64,000 nucleotides of DNA from Chitinimonas koreensis (GTDB taxonomy: Bacteria > Pseudomonadota > Gammaproteobacteria > Burkholderiales > Chitinimonadaceae): assembly GCF_014353015.1 (NCBI RefSeq), contig NZ_CP060704.1, positions 496,001-560,000 of the forward strand, written 5' to 3'. The translations under genes and the position numbers were made by a program. Shown here piece after piece: positions 8,525 through 15,371 of the stretch. The notes beneath the pieces were generated by a model, which was not told where the DNA came from, did not search any database, and worked only from the letters and a program-made list of their open reading frames with translations. The first letter of the stretch is position 1. The number at the start of each line of letters is the position of its first letter.

Positions 8525-8976
8525 TTTCGCTTTTCGCGGCGCTGAAGCGCATTCCATTCCTGCCGGCGCAGTTCATTCTCCAGACCGGTATCTGCCGCTC
8601 GGCCGGGCGTATTGCGTGGTTGCACCGGCCACGCATGCCCCCATGCAATCAAAACCATTCGGTACGCTCGCCTGGCCATGAATCGAATATGGTCGAGGCC
8701 GGATTGCCCGTGATTTTATATTCATCGCTGGGTTCAATTAATTCATGACGATCGGCAGGTGTATCGTTGAATGCTGATCCGGCCGCGTCGGCTGAATCGG
8801 GGCGAATCACCGATATGTAGCCTGACTGCAATACATATCCGCGGGCGAAGGCGCGCGTTCGGGGCGCCGAGCGAAGCGGCGCCCGGAGCTGTCGCCAATT
8901 CGGCGACATGCGGACGGTTCGCGCCCGGCGTGGCCGGCCGGTCGGCCCGTTCGGCCGCCGTGTTAAGCTCGCGGCC
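8525..8976. other. Intergenic region without a supported gene
   Basis: These 452 bases between the H-NS terminator and the VanZ-like gene hold no reading frame with recognisable protein character. The open frames present give Arg/Pro-rich translations typical of GC-rich shadow frames. The only clear structure is a hairpin at 8862-8884 (8-bp arms GGGCGCCG/CGGCGCCC, loop AGCGAAG) without a T-run. The AT-richer part near 8700-8770 could hold a promoter. Confidence 0.5.
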
Positions 8977-10101
8977 ATGCGCTGGCAATGGCAACTGCCG
9001 ATCTCCTATCTCGCCGGGGGCCGAGCCGTCGTGGCTGGGCCGGCACTTCCTCTTGGCCTGGCATGCCGTGATCCTGGTCACCAGCGGCTACCCCTTCAGC
9101 GACTGGCGCTATACCGGCGAACCGGTGCTGGCCTTCTTCGGCTACCCGCTGCCCTACTACCACACCGTCGCCGACAACGCGCTCAACCTGCTGGCCTACC
9201 TGCCGCTGGGCTACGCCTGGGCGCTGTACTTCCGTTGTCGCTGGTTTGCGCCGCTGGCCGCCCTGCTGCTCGGCGGCGCGCTGTCGTCCGGCGTCGAGTT
9301 CGTCCAGCAGTTCCTGCCCGACCGAATCGCCTCCAACCTCGACATCCTCTACAACGCGGCCGGCAGCCTGCTCGGCGCGCTGCTGGCCGGGCTGTCGAGC
9401 AAGCTGCTGATCGTGCGCGGCTGGCATATCCGGCGGCAGCGCTGGTTCGCCGAGGGCGCGCTGACCGATTTCGGCCTGACGCTGATGGTGCTGTGGTTCC
9501 TTACCCAGCTGAACCCGGCGGTGCCGCTGTTCGGCGTGGTGGTGCAGCCGGGCGGCTTGCCGCAGCCCTGGGTGTCGCCGATCGCCGATGCGATGCTGTT
9601 CCTGCGCGTGCTGGAGGCGCTCGGCGTGATGCTGAGCGTGACCGCAGTGGCGCTGATGGTGGCCACGCTGCTGGCGCACCGGCGCCACCTGGCGCTGGCG
9701 ATCTGGGCCACGGTGCTGGTCGCGCTGCTGGCCAAGATGGTGTTCGCCGGCGCCTTGCTCAAGCCGGCCGAATTCCTGGCCTGGTTCAACCGCAACGTGG
9801 CGGCCGGCGGCTTGGCCGCGATCATCCTGCTGGCGGTGCTGGTGCGGCTGCAGCGTGGCTGGCAGGCCGCCGCGGCGCTGGTCTGCCTGGTATTGGCGCG
9901 GGGGTGGAAATGTACTGGCCGCTCAACGAAACGCCTTACAGCATGCTGTCGCTGTTCCGCTGGCGCTATGGCCACCTGCGCGATTTCAACGGCCTGACCC
10001 AGGTGATGTCTGCGGCCTGGCCGTGGCTGGCGGCGCTCTATCTCGGCTGGCGCAGCGTGCAGCAGTGGCGGCGCGCGCATAGCTCGGTCGAGCTGCGTTA
10101 G
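8977..10101 (+). CDS. VanZ-like membrane protein, frameshifted twice in this sequence
   Basis: Multi-spanning membrane protein with a VanZ-like N-terminal half: the segment NALNLLAYLPLGYAWALYF, then SSGVEFVQQFLPDRIASNLD and NAAGSLLGALLAGL, is the usual VanZ pattern. The C-terminal half adds several more hydrophobic helices. The coding sequence starts at the ATG at 8977 (MRWQWQLPISYLAG), shifts frame at a G5 run near 9016 (one G too many) and again at a G5 run near 9900 (one G too few), ending at 10101. The two changes cancel, restoring 374 aa. VanZ proteins are linked to teicoplanin resistance in Gram-positives, but the role of this longer proteobacterial form is unknown. Sequencing error is more likely than gene decay because both shifts are at homopolymers. 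Confidence 0.7.
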   Translation: MRWQWQLPISYLAGGRAVVAGPALPLGLACRDPGHQRLPLQRLALYRRTGAGLLRLPAALLPHRRRQRAQPAGLPAAGLRLGAVLPLSLVCAAGRPAARRRAVVRRRVRPAVPARPNRLQPRHPLQRGRQPARRAAGRAVEQAADRARLAYPAAALVRRGRADRFRPDADGAVVPYPAEPGGAAVRRGGAAGRLAAALGVADRRCDAVPARAGGARRDAERDRSGADGGHAAGAPAPPGAGDLGHGAGRAAGQDGVRRRLAQAGRIPGLVQPQRGGRRLGRDHPAGGAGAAAAWLAGRRGAGLPGIGAGVEMYWPLNETPYSMLSLFRWRYGHLRDFNGLTQVMSAAWPWLAALYLGWRSVQQWRRAHSSVELR

Positions 10102-10151
10102 CGCCTGGTGTTTCTTGGTCGGTGGCGGTGTATGGACACCTGCAGCGCAGG

Positions 10152-10266
10152 CGGCCGGGAAACCCGGGCGCTCGCCGTGGATGAGGGCTGAAACATCGGC
10201 GCGCCCTGTTTCAATCCACTCCTCCCGTCCCCGCCGCTGCGGGGAAGCCTCGCTGGCGCTCGTCGG
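10152..10266 (+). repeat. Composite intergenic repeat, copy 1 (divergent)
   Basis: Left module: hairpin CCGGG-AAA-CCCGG (10155-10167). Right module near 10219-10266: a C-rich palindrome (CCCCGC/GCGGGG) followed by GCCTCGCTGGCGCTCGTC. The same two-module layout recurs at 14671-14784 (opposite strand), 20333-20444 and 23573-23688. This copy is the most diverged in its right-module palindrome. Confidence 0.65.
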
Positions 10267-10324
10267 CGACTCGAATAGGCGCAGTGACGACTGGCGCGGA
10301 GGCAGTGCGCCGCGATGTCGAGGT

Positions 10325-10918
10325 TCAGCGCACCTGCAGCGGGAAGGCCGGATTGACGAAGCGTTCGCCGCGCAGCAGCTTCTGCAGCATGGCCGGATCG
10401 TGCCATTCGGCCTGGCATTGCTCGGAGAACACCACGTCGGTCAGCGCGATCTCGCCCATGCGCGGGTTGTAGGCATCGGCACGGAAGCATTGCGCGTAGC
10501 CGGTCTCGGTCTCGTGCGCGATCACCGAATGCAGCACCACGTCCTGCTCGCCGTTGGCCATCTCGGTGTTCTTCAGGATGGCGTCGATCAGCACGAAGAA
10601 CAGTCGCGAGAACTGCTCGGCCGACGGCGATACCGGCATCGAGATCCAGCGCGCCGAATAGCGCTTGGCCCAGGCGATGTAGTCGGCCTCGTCGCGGTCC
10701 CAGAAGCAGATCGCGTGGTCGAAGGCGTCGATCACGTCGCGGATGGTGCCCTTCATCAGGCCGAAGTCGTAGACCATCTGGCCGTGATCGAGCGCATGCG
10801 CCTCGAGCAGCACTTCCACCTTGTAGCTGTGCCCGTGGATGGAATGGCGGCAGCGGTCGCTGCTGCAATTGCGCACGATATGGGCGTTTTCGAACTTGAA
10901 CAGCTTGCGGATCAGCAT
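10325..10918 (-). CDS. queD: 6-carboxy-5,6,7,8-tetrahydropterin synthase family protein, extended form
   Basis: QueD converts 7,8-dihydroneopterin triphosphate to 6-carboxytetrahydropterin in queuosine synthesis. The zinc ligands are visible: His13 (ENAHIV), His28 and His30 (HGHSY). The catalytic Cys is in DRCRHS (about residue 23), and DAFDHAICF and HETETGYAQC supply the Asp-His and Glu positions. At 197 aa it is clearly longer than the usual 120-aa QueD. The extra residues are an insert in the middle and a C-terminal tail of about 50 aa. The fold assignment is firm; exact substrate (QueD versus another pterin synthase) is less certain. It is separated from metQ by a terminator. Confidence 0.85.
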   Translation of the reverse strand: MLIRKLFKFENAHIVRNCSSDRCRHSIHGHSYKVEVLLEAHALDHGQMVYDFGLMKGTIRDVIDAFDHAICFWDRDEADYIAWAKRYSARWISMPVSPSAEQFSRLFFVLIDAILKNTEMANGEQDVVLHSVIAHETETGYAQCFRADAYNPRMGEIALTDVVFSEQCQAEWHDPAMLQKLLRGERFVNPAFPLQVR

Positions 10919-11010
10919 GGGTGGGGCCTGGCGGTGAATGGCCGAATTGTGCCATCGGCCGGCCGAATTGCCACGGAATGCGTCGGCGGCGACCGGCGGC
11001 CGGCGGCATG

Positions 11011-11036
11011 AAAAAAGCCACGCGCGAAGGCGTGGC
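11011..11036 (-). terminator. Rho-independent terminator of the met operon
   Basis: Stem GCCACGC (11017-11023) pairs with GCGTGGC (11030-11036). On the minus strand it is followed by six U residues (A6 at 11011-11016). It lies 51 nt after the metQ stop. Confidence 0.85.
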
Positions 11037-11087
11037 GTGAGTTGCCGCGGCCAGCGGGGCGGCCACGGCGCATGGATCGGATGGGAA

Positions 11088-11867
11088 TCAGAACGCCGGC
11101 ACGACGGCGCCGTTGTACTTCTTCTCGATGAAAGCCTTCACGTCGGCGCTCTGCAGCGCCAGCGCCAGCTTCTTCACCGCGGCGGCGTTCTGGTTGTCGG
11201 CACGGGTCACCAGGTAGTTGGCGTAGGGCGACCGGGCGTCTTCGATGAACAGCGCGTCGCGCGTCGGCACCAGCTTGGCTTCGAGCGCGTAGTTGGTGTT
11301 GATCAGCGCCAGGTCGACCTGGTCGAGCACGCGCGGCAGCGTGGCGGCCTCGAGTTCCTTGAACTGCAGTTTCTTCGGGTTGGCGACGATGTCCTTCACC
11401 GTCGACAGGATGTTGGCCGGGTCCTTCAGCTTGATCACGCCGTTCTTGTCCAGCAGCACCAGCGCGCGGCCGGCGTTGGAGGTTTCGTTCGGGATGGCGA
11501 CGACCGCGCCGTCCTTGAGCTCTGCGGCCTTCTTCACCTTGCGCGAATAGGCGCCGAACGGCTCGACGTGCACCGGCACGCCGGTCACCAGCGTGGTGCC
11601 GCGGTTCTTGTTGAATTCGACCAGGTAGGGCTTGGTCTGGAAGTAGTTGGCGTCGACGCGCTTCTCGGCCAGTTGCAGATTGGGCTGGACGTAGTCGGTG
11701 AACACCTTGACGTCGAGTTCGACGCCCTGCCTGGCCAGCAGCGGCTTGATGTGCTCGAGGATCTCGGCGTGCGGCACGGCGGTGGCCGCCACGGTGAGCT
11801 TCTCGGCCTGGGCGGTGACGGCGGCGAGGCCGGCGGCTGCGATCAGCAGCGTCTTGACGAGTTTCAT
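11088..11867 (-). CDS. metQ: D-methionine-binding periplasmic protein MetQ
   Basis: Substrate-binding component of the MetNIQ methionine ABC importer, NlpA/MetQ family. The 259-aa product has family landmarks: AATAVPHAEILEHIKPLL, DYVQPNLQLAEKRVDANYFQ and NYLVTRADN. The signal peptide ends TAQA (residues 18-21) with no lipobox cysteine, so it should be a soluble periplasmic protein, unlike lipid-anchored E. coli MetQ. It is the last gene of metN-metI-metQ, 77 nt after metI. Confidence 0.95.
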   Translation of the reverse strand: MKLVKTLLIAAAGLAAVTAQAEKLTVAATAVPHAEILEHIKPLLARQGVELDVKVFTDYVQPNLQLAEKRVDANYFQTKPYLVEFNKNRGTTLVTGVPVHVEPFGAYSRKVKKAAELKDGAVVAIPNETSNAGRALVLLDKNGVIKLKDPANILSTVKDIVANPKKLQFKELEAATLPRVLDQVDLALINTNYALEAKLVPTRDALFIEDARSPYANYLVTRADNQNAAAVKKLALALQSADVKAFIEKKYNGAVVPAF

Positions 11868-11944
11868 GGGTCTACCTTTTGGGTACTTGGGTTGGGGGAG
11901 CCGATCGGCGCCGCGGGTAGCCGCGCCTTGTTATCCGTGGGTAC

Positions 11945-12619
11945 TCATTTGCGCGCGACGCGGCGCACCAGCCAGTCGCCTGCCATCTGCACCGCCTGCA
12001 CCAGCGCCAGCAACGCCAGCACGGTGACCACCATCACCTCGGTCTGGAAGCGCTGGTAGCCGTAGCGGATGGCCAGGTCGCCCAGGCCGCCGCCGCCGAT
12101 CACCCCTGACATCGCGGTGTAGGAGACCAGCGTGACCGCGGTGACGGTGGTGGCCGCCAACAGTCCGGGCAGCGCCTCGGGCAACAGCGCGCGGGTGACG
12201 ATCTGCCAGGTGGTGGCGCCCATCGCCTGGCTCGCTTCGACGATGCCGCGGTCGACCTCGCGCAGCGCGGCCTCGACCAGCCGGGCGAAGAACGGCGCGG
12301 CGCCGGCCACCAGCGGCGGGATCGCGCCGGCCACGCCGATCGAGGTGCCGACCAGCTTGAGCGTCAGCGGGATCAGCACGATCAGCAGGATCACGAAGGG
12401 CAGCGAGCGCAGCGCGTTCACCACGAAGGAGAGCGCCGCATAGGCCGGCCGGTTGGCCAGCAGCTGGCGCGGGCCGGCCAGGAACAGCAGCACGCCGAGC
12501 GGCAGGCCCAGCACGATGGTGAAACCGAGCGAGGCGCCGAGCATGGTCAGCGTGTCGAGCGTGGCGAGGCCGATGTCGGTCCAGTCGATCAGGCTCCAGT
12601 CGAAGGCGCTCGCGTTCAT
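11945..12619 (-). CDS. metI: D-methionine ABC transporter permease MetI
   Basis: Inner-membrane permease of the MetNIQ importer. The 224-aa product has about five membrane helices and the EAA coupling motif EASQAMGATTWQIVTRALLPEALPG that contacts MetN. The end, VSYTAMSGVIGGGGLGDLAIRYGYQRF, is the family's conserved C-terminal part. I chose the ATG at 12619, which overlaps the metN stop by 4 nt and starts where similarity begins (MNASAFDWSLIDW); the longer open frame upstream lies antisense within metN's coding region and is discarded. Confidence 0.95.
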   Translation of the reverse strand: MNASAFDWSLIDWTDIGLATLDTLTMLGASLGFTIVLGLPLGVLLFLAGPRQLLANRPAYAALSFVVNALRSLPFVILLIVLIPLTLKLVGTSIGVAGAIPPLVAGAAPFFARLVEAALREVDRGIVEASQAMGATTWQIVTRALLPEALPGLLAATTVTAVTLVSYTAMSGVIGGGGLGDLAIRYGYQRFQTEVMVVTVLALLALVQAVQMAGDWLVRRVARK

Positions 12620-13623
12620 GCCGCCACCTCCTCGCAGCGCACGCCGCGCGCTTCGAAGGCCTGGCGGGCATGGGCGGCATCGCCGCCGAAGCCGACGATC
12701 AGCTGGCCGTAGGGGCGATCCTTGATGCGGCCGACGCTGCCTTGCAGGATGTTGATCGGCGCGTCGAGCTGGCGGCCGACCTCGGCGATCACCGGCTCGT
12801 AGGTCGCGGCGTCGACGAAGGTCAGGCGCAGCAGGCCGTGGCCCAGGTGGCCGAGCCGGCCGGCCAGGTCGAGCGCGGCGGCGTGGCCGTCCTCGGCCAC
12901 CAGGTCGCGCGTGGCGGCATGCCGCGGATGCAGGAAGACCTCGGCCACCGCGCCGTGCTCGACGATGCGGCCGCCGTCGATCACCGCCACCCGGTCGCAG
13001 ATCGCGCGCACCACCGCCATCTCGTGGGTGATCAGCACGATGGTCAGGCCGAGCCGGCGGTTGATGTCGAGCAGCAGTTGCAGGATGGACTGGGTGGTCT
13101 GCGGATCGAGCGCGCTGGTGGCCTCGTCGCACAGCAGGAGCTTGGGATGGTTGGCCAGCGCGCGGGCGATGCCGACGCGCTGTTTCTGGCCGCCCGACAA
13201 CTGGGCCGGGTACTGGTCGCGCTGGGCGGCCAGGCCGACCAGTTCGAGCAGCTCGGCCACGCGCGCATCGATCGCGGCGGCGTCGAGCTCACCGGCCAGC
13301 TCGAGCGCATAGCGCACATTGCCGGCTACGGTGCGGCGGGAGAGCAGGTTGAAGTGCTGGAACACCATGCCGATCTCGCGCCGCACGCGGCGCAGGCCGG
13401 CGCCGTCGAGCGCGGTCAGCTCGGTGCCGTCGATGGTGACGCGGCCGTGGTCGGGCCGTTCGAGCAGGTTGATCAGGCGCAGCAGGGTGCTCTTGCCGGC
13501 GCCGGAGCGGCCGATGATGCCGAAGATCTCGCCGGCACCGACGTCGAGGCTGACGTCCTGCAGGGCGGGGACGGGGCGGCCGTCGCTGCGATAAGTCTTT
13601 GAAAGCTGGTGAAGCGCGATCAC
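12616..13623 (-). CDS. metN: Methionine import ATP-binding protein MetN
   Basis: ATPase of the MetNIQ importer. The 335-aa product has Walker A GRSGAGKST (residues 38-46), signature LSGGQKQRVGIARAL, Walker B LLLCDEATSALDP and the switch histidine in LITHEM. Residues from about 265 to the end form the NIL domain, the regulatory fold that binds methionine and inhibits transport (LRLTFVDAATYEPVIAEVGR...). First gene of metNIQ. The upstream 124 nt is AT-rich near 13690-13740 and contains TATAAA on the minus strand, a likely promoter. I see no S-box riboswitch. Confidence 0.97.
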   Translation of the reverse strand: MIALHQLSKTYRSDGRPVPALQDVSLDVGAGEIFGIIGRSGAGKSTLLRLINLLERPDHGRVTIDGTELTALDGAGLRRVRREIGMVFQHFNLLSRRTVAGNVRYALELAGELDAAAIDARVAELLELVGLAAQRDQYPAQLSGGQKQRVGIARALANHPKLLLCDEATSALDPQTTQSILQLLLDINRRLGLTIVLITHEMAVVRAICDRVAVIDGGRIVEHGAVAEVFLHPRHAATRDLVAEDGHAAALDLAGRLGHLGHGLLRLTFVDAATYEPVIAEVGRQLDAPINILQGSVGRIKDRPYGQLIVGFGGDAAHARQAFEARGVRCEEVAA

Positions 13624-13747
13624 GGGGTGCCGTTCTCGTGGAGTCCATAAAGCGGTGCCGCCGGGTTGGCCGGCAGCAGGGACGCCACTTTAGCGAACGC
13701 TTTTATACCCGTTAAATACGAAATATCGATTTCAACAGTTCATGTGG

Positions 13748-14404
13748 TTATTTGTTGTGCAGCCAGCCGCGCCGCCCGGCGATCGCGGGCAGGGCGTCGA
13801 GCCGGTGCAGCGCCACGTCCACGACCGGCCCGCGCCGGGCGCGGCGGGCCAGCCAGACGGTGGCCATGCCGAGCCGGCGGGCCGGCGCCAGGTTGCCGCG
13901 GCTGTCCTCGACCATCACGCAGCGGCGCGGATCGAGCCGGTAGCGCTGCAGCAGGCGACGGTAGCCGGCCAGGTCGGGCTTGGGGCGCAGCCGGGTCTGC
14001 TGGATCGCGATCACGCCGTCGAATCGATACGCCACGCCCAGGCCGCGCAGCACGGTGACGGCATAGGCCAGCGGCGCATTGGTGAACAGGATCTTGCGGC
14101 CCGGCAGGCGCGCCAGCGTCGCGCGCAGCCCGCGCATCGGCCGCAGCTGGCGCGGCAGGTCGGCGAAGCGATGGGTCTCGGCCAGGAAGTGCTCGGGGTC
14201 GATATGGTCGTGGTGATGCAGCAGGCCCGACAGCGTGGTGCCGTAGCGCTGCCAGTAATGCAGCCGCAAGGCATCGGCCTCGTCGACGCCGATGCCCAGG
14301 TGCTGCGACACGTAGTCGTTCATCAGCCGGTTCATCTCGGGAAAGATGTAGGGCTCGGCATCGTGCAGGGTGTTGTCGAGGTCGAAGATCCAGGTCTTGG
14401 GCAT
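13748..14404 (-). CDS. HAD-family pyrimidine 5'-nucleotidase-like hydrolase
   Basis: The 218-aa product has HAD motif I IFDLDNTLH (Asp8 nucleophile, Asp10), motif II LFTNAP, the motif III lysine in RLRPKPD and motif IV VMVEDSRGNL. The helical cap between motifs I and II and the motif spacing match the SDT1/pyrimidine 5'-nucleotidase subfamily, common in proteobacteria. The substrate is not established from sequence. It stands alone, opposite an intergenic region full of repeats, with metN downstream on the same strand. Confidence 0.85.
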   Translation of the reverse strand: MPKTWIFDLDNTLHDAEPYIFPEMNRLMNDYVSQHLGIGVDEADALRLHYWQRYGTTLSGLLHHHDHIDPEHFLAETHRFADLPRQLRPMRGLRATLARLPGRKILFTNAPLAYAVTVLRGLGVAYRFDGVIAIQQTRLRPKPDLAGYRRLLQRYRLDPRRCVMVEDSRGNLAPARRLGMATVWLARRARRGPVVDVALHRLDALPAIAGRRGWLHNK

Positions 14405-14518
14405 GGGATGGCGCAGGGCAGTTGAGTCGGCAGTCGGGGCGTCCCAGTGTTTACCATGCCTCCACAGGATTTCGCTGCACGTGGTTCACGTCACGGACCT
14501 GTGCAGATGATGCGCCGA

Positions 14519-14587
14519 GTAGGAGCGGCTTCAGCCGCGAATGGCCATGGCGGCATCTTGGCGATTCGCGGCTGAAGCCGCTCCTAC
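14519..14587. repeat. BIME: pair of inverted REP palindromes
   Basis: Two 24-bp perfect inverted copies (14519-14542 and 14564-14587) of GTAGGAGCGGCTTCAGCCGC plus 4 more bases are separated by 21 nt. Each arm is itself a small palindrome (GCGGCTTCAGCCGC), the structure of a REP. The same REP core occurs with changes at 37000-37022. This REP type is widespread in pseudomonads, xanthomonads and betaproteobacteria and is mobilised by RAYT transposases; none is seen here. Confidence 0.9.
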
Positions 14588-14670
14588 ACGCTTCTGCAAC
14601 CCGCAGCGAGATGGGAGCCGTCTGCATGGGCACCGTGAAGTTGTTTACTGCTGGGCCTACGAAGAGAGAA

Positions 14671-14784
14671 CGAGCGAAGCGAGGCTCCCTCGCGGCGGCG
14701 AGGGCGGGGGAGTAGGGGTGAATCAGGAAGGGCCGGGCGCCGCTTCAGTTCTGGCTGACGACAAACGCCCGGCTTTGCCGGGCG
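14671..14784 (-). repeat. Composite intergenic repeat, copy 2 (minus orientation)
   Basis: Read on the minus strand: left module hairpin CGCCCGG-CAA-AGCCGGGCG-like palindrome (14766-14784), a spacer of about 50 nt, then CTCCCCCGCCCTCGCC, the GCGAGGG complement and GCCTCGCTTCGCTCG (14671-14714). The right module is nearly identical to copies 3 and 4. Confidence 0.8.
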
Positions 14785-14832
14785 TTGCACTGAACGTTGA
14801 GGCTCCACCATTGTGGCCGCTGGGCCGGCCCC

Positions 14833-15264
14833 CTACCCGTGGATGTAGTGCTCGAGCTGCTCGATCAGGTACTGCTGCTCGGCGATCTGCTCGCGCACCA
14901 GGTCGGTGATCGACAGCACGCCGAGCACGCGGCTGTCGTCCATCACCGGCAGGTGGCGGAAGCGCTTCTCGGACATGATGGCCATGCAGTCGTCGATGGT
15001 CTGCGACGGTTTGGCGAACACCACCCGGCGGGTCATGATGTCGGCGATCGGCGTGCCGGCCGAGGTCTTGCCCTGCAGCACCACCTTGCGCGCGTAGTCG
15101 CGCTCCGAAAAGATCCCGACCAGCCGCTCGCCCTCCATCACCAGCACCGCGCCGATGTCCTTCTCGGCCATCAGTTGCAGCGCCTGGTAGACGGTGGCAT
15201 TGGGCGCCACCGAGAAGATGCCCTGGCGCGATTTTTCCTGCAGCAGTTGGCGAGCGGTTTTCAT
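14833..15264 (-). CDS. CBS-domain pair protein
   Basis: The 143-aa product consists almost entirely of two CBS domains (about residues 8-62 and 72-130), with typical stretches AEKDIGAVLVMEGERLVGIFSERDYARK and SEKRFRHLPVMDDSRVLGVLSITDLVRE. Stand-alone CBS pairs bind adenine nucleotides and are thought to act as energy sensors; the partner is unknown. I chose the ATG at 15264 because GGAG lies at proper distance; an alternative ATG 9 nt upstream would put it too close. Confidence 0.85.
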   Translation of the reverse strand: MKTARQLLQEKSRQGIFSVAPNATVYQALQLMAEKDIGAVLVMEGERLVGIFSERDYARKVVLQGKTSAGTPIADIMTRRVVFAKPSQTIDDCMAIMSEKRFRHLPVMDDSRVLGVLSITDLVREQIAEQQYLIEQLEHYIHG

Positions 15265-15371
15265 ACGACACATTCTCCGACGTGGGTTGGCCTGCAATCA
15301 CTATATAGCCAGGCTCCGCACCCTGCTAAGACGCGGCGCACAAATCCGGCGACCCGGATGGCGCGCCGCCG

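Noticed and set aside
8649..8978. Small minus-strand gene between the H-NS terminator and the VanZ-like gene
   Set aside because: Arg/Pro-rich translation, no ribosome-binding site and no family resemblance.
10201..10266. Possible CRISPR-like array among repeats near 10.2, 14.7, 20.3 and 23.6 kb
   Set aside because: Copies are kilobases apart with no regularly spaced spacers and no cas genes.
13624..13747. SAM riboswitch before metN
   Set aside because: The 124-nt region has no S-box/SAM-II like stems; it looks like a plain AT-rich promoter region.
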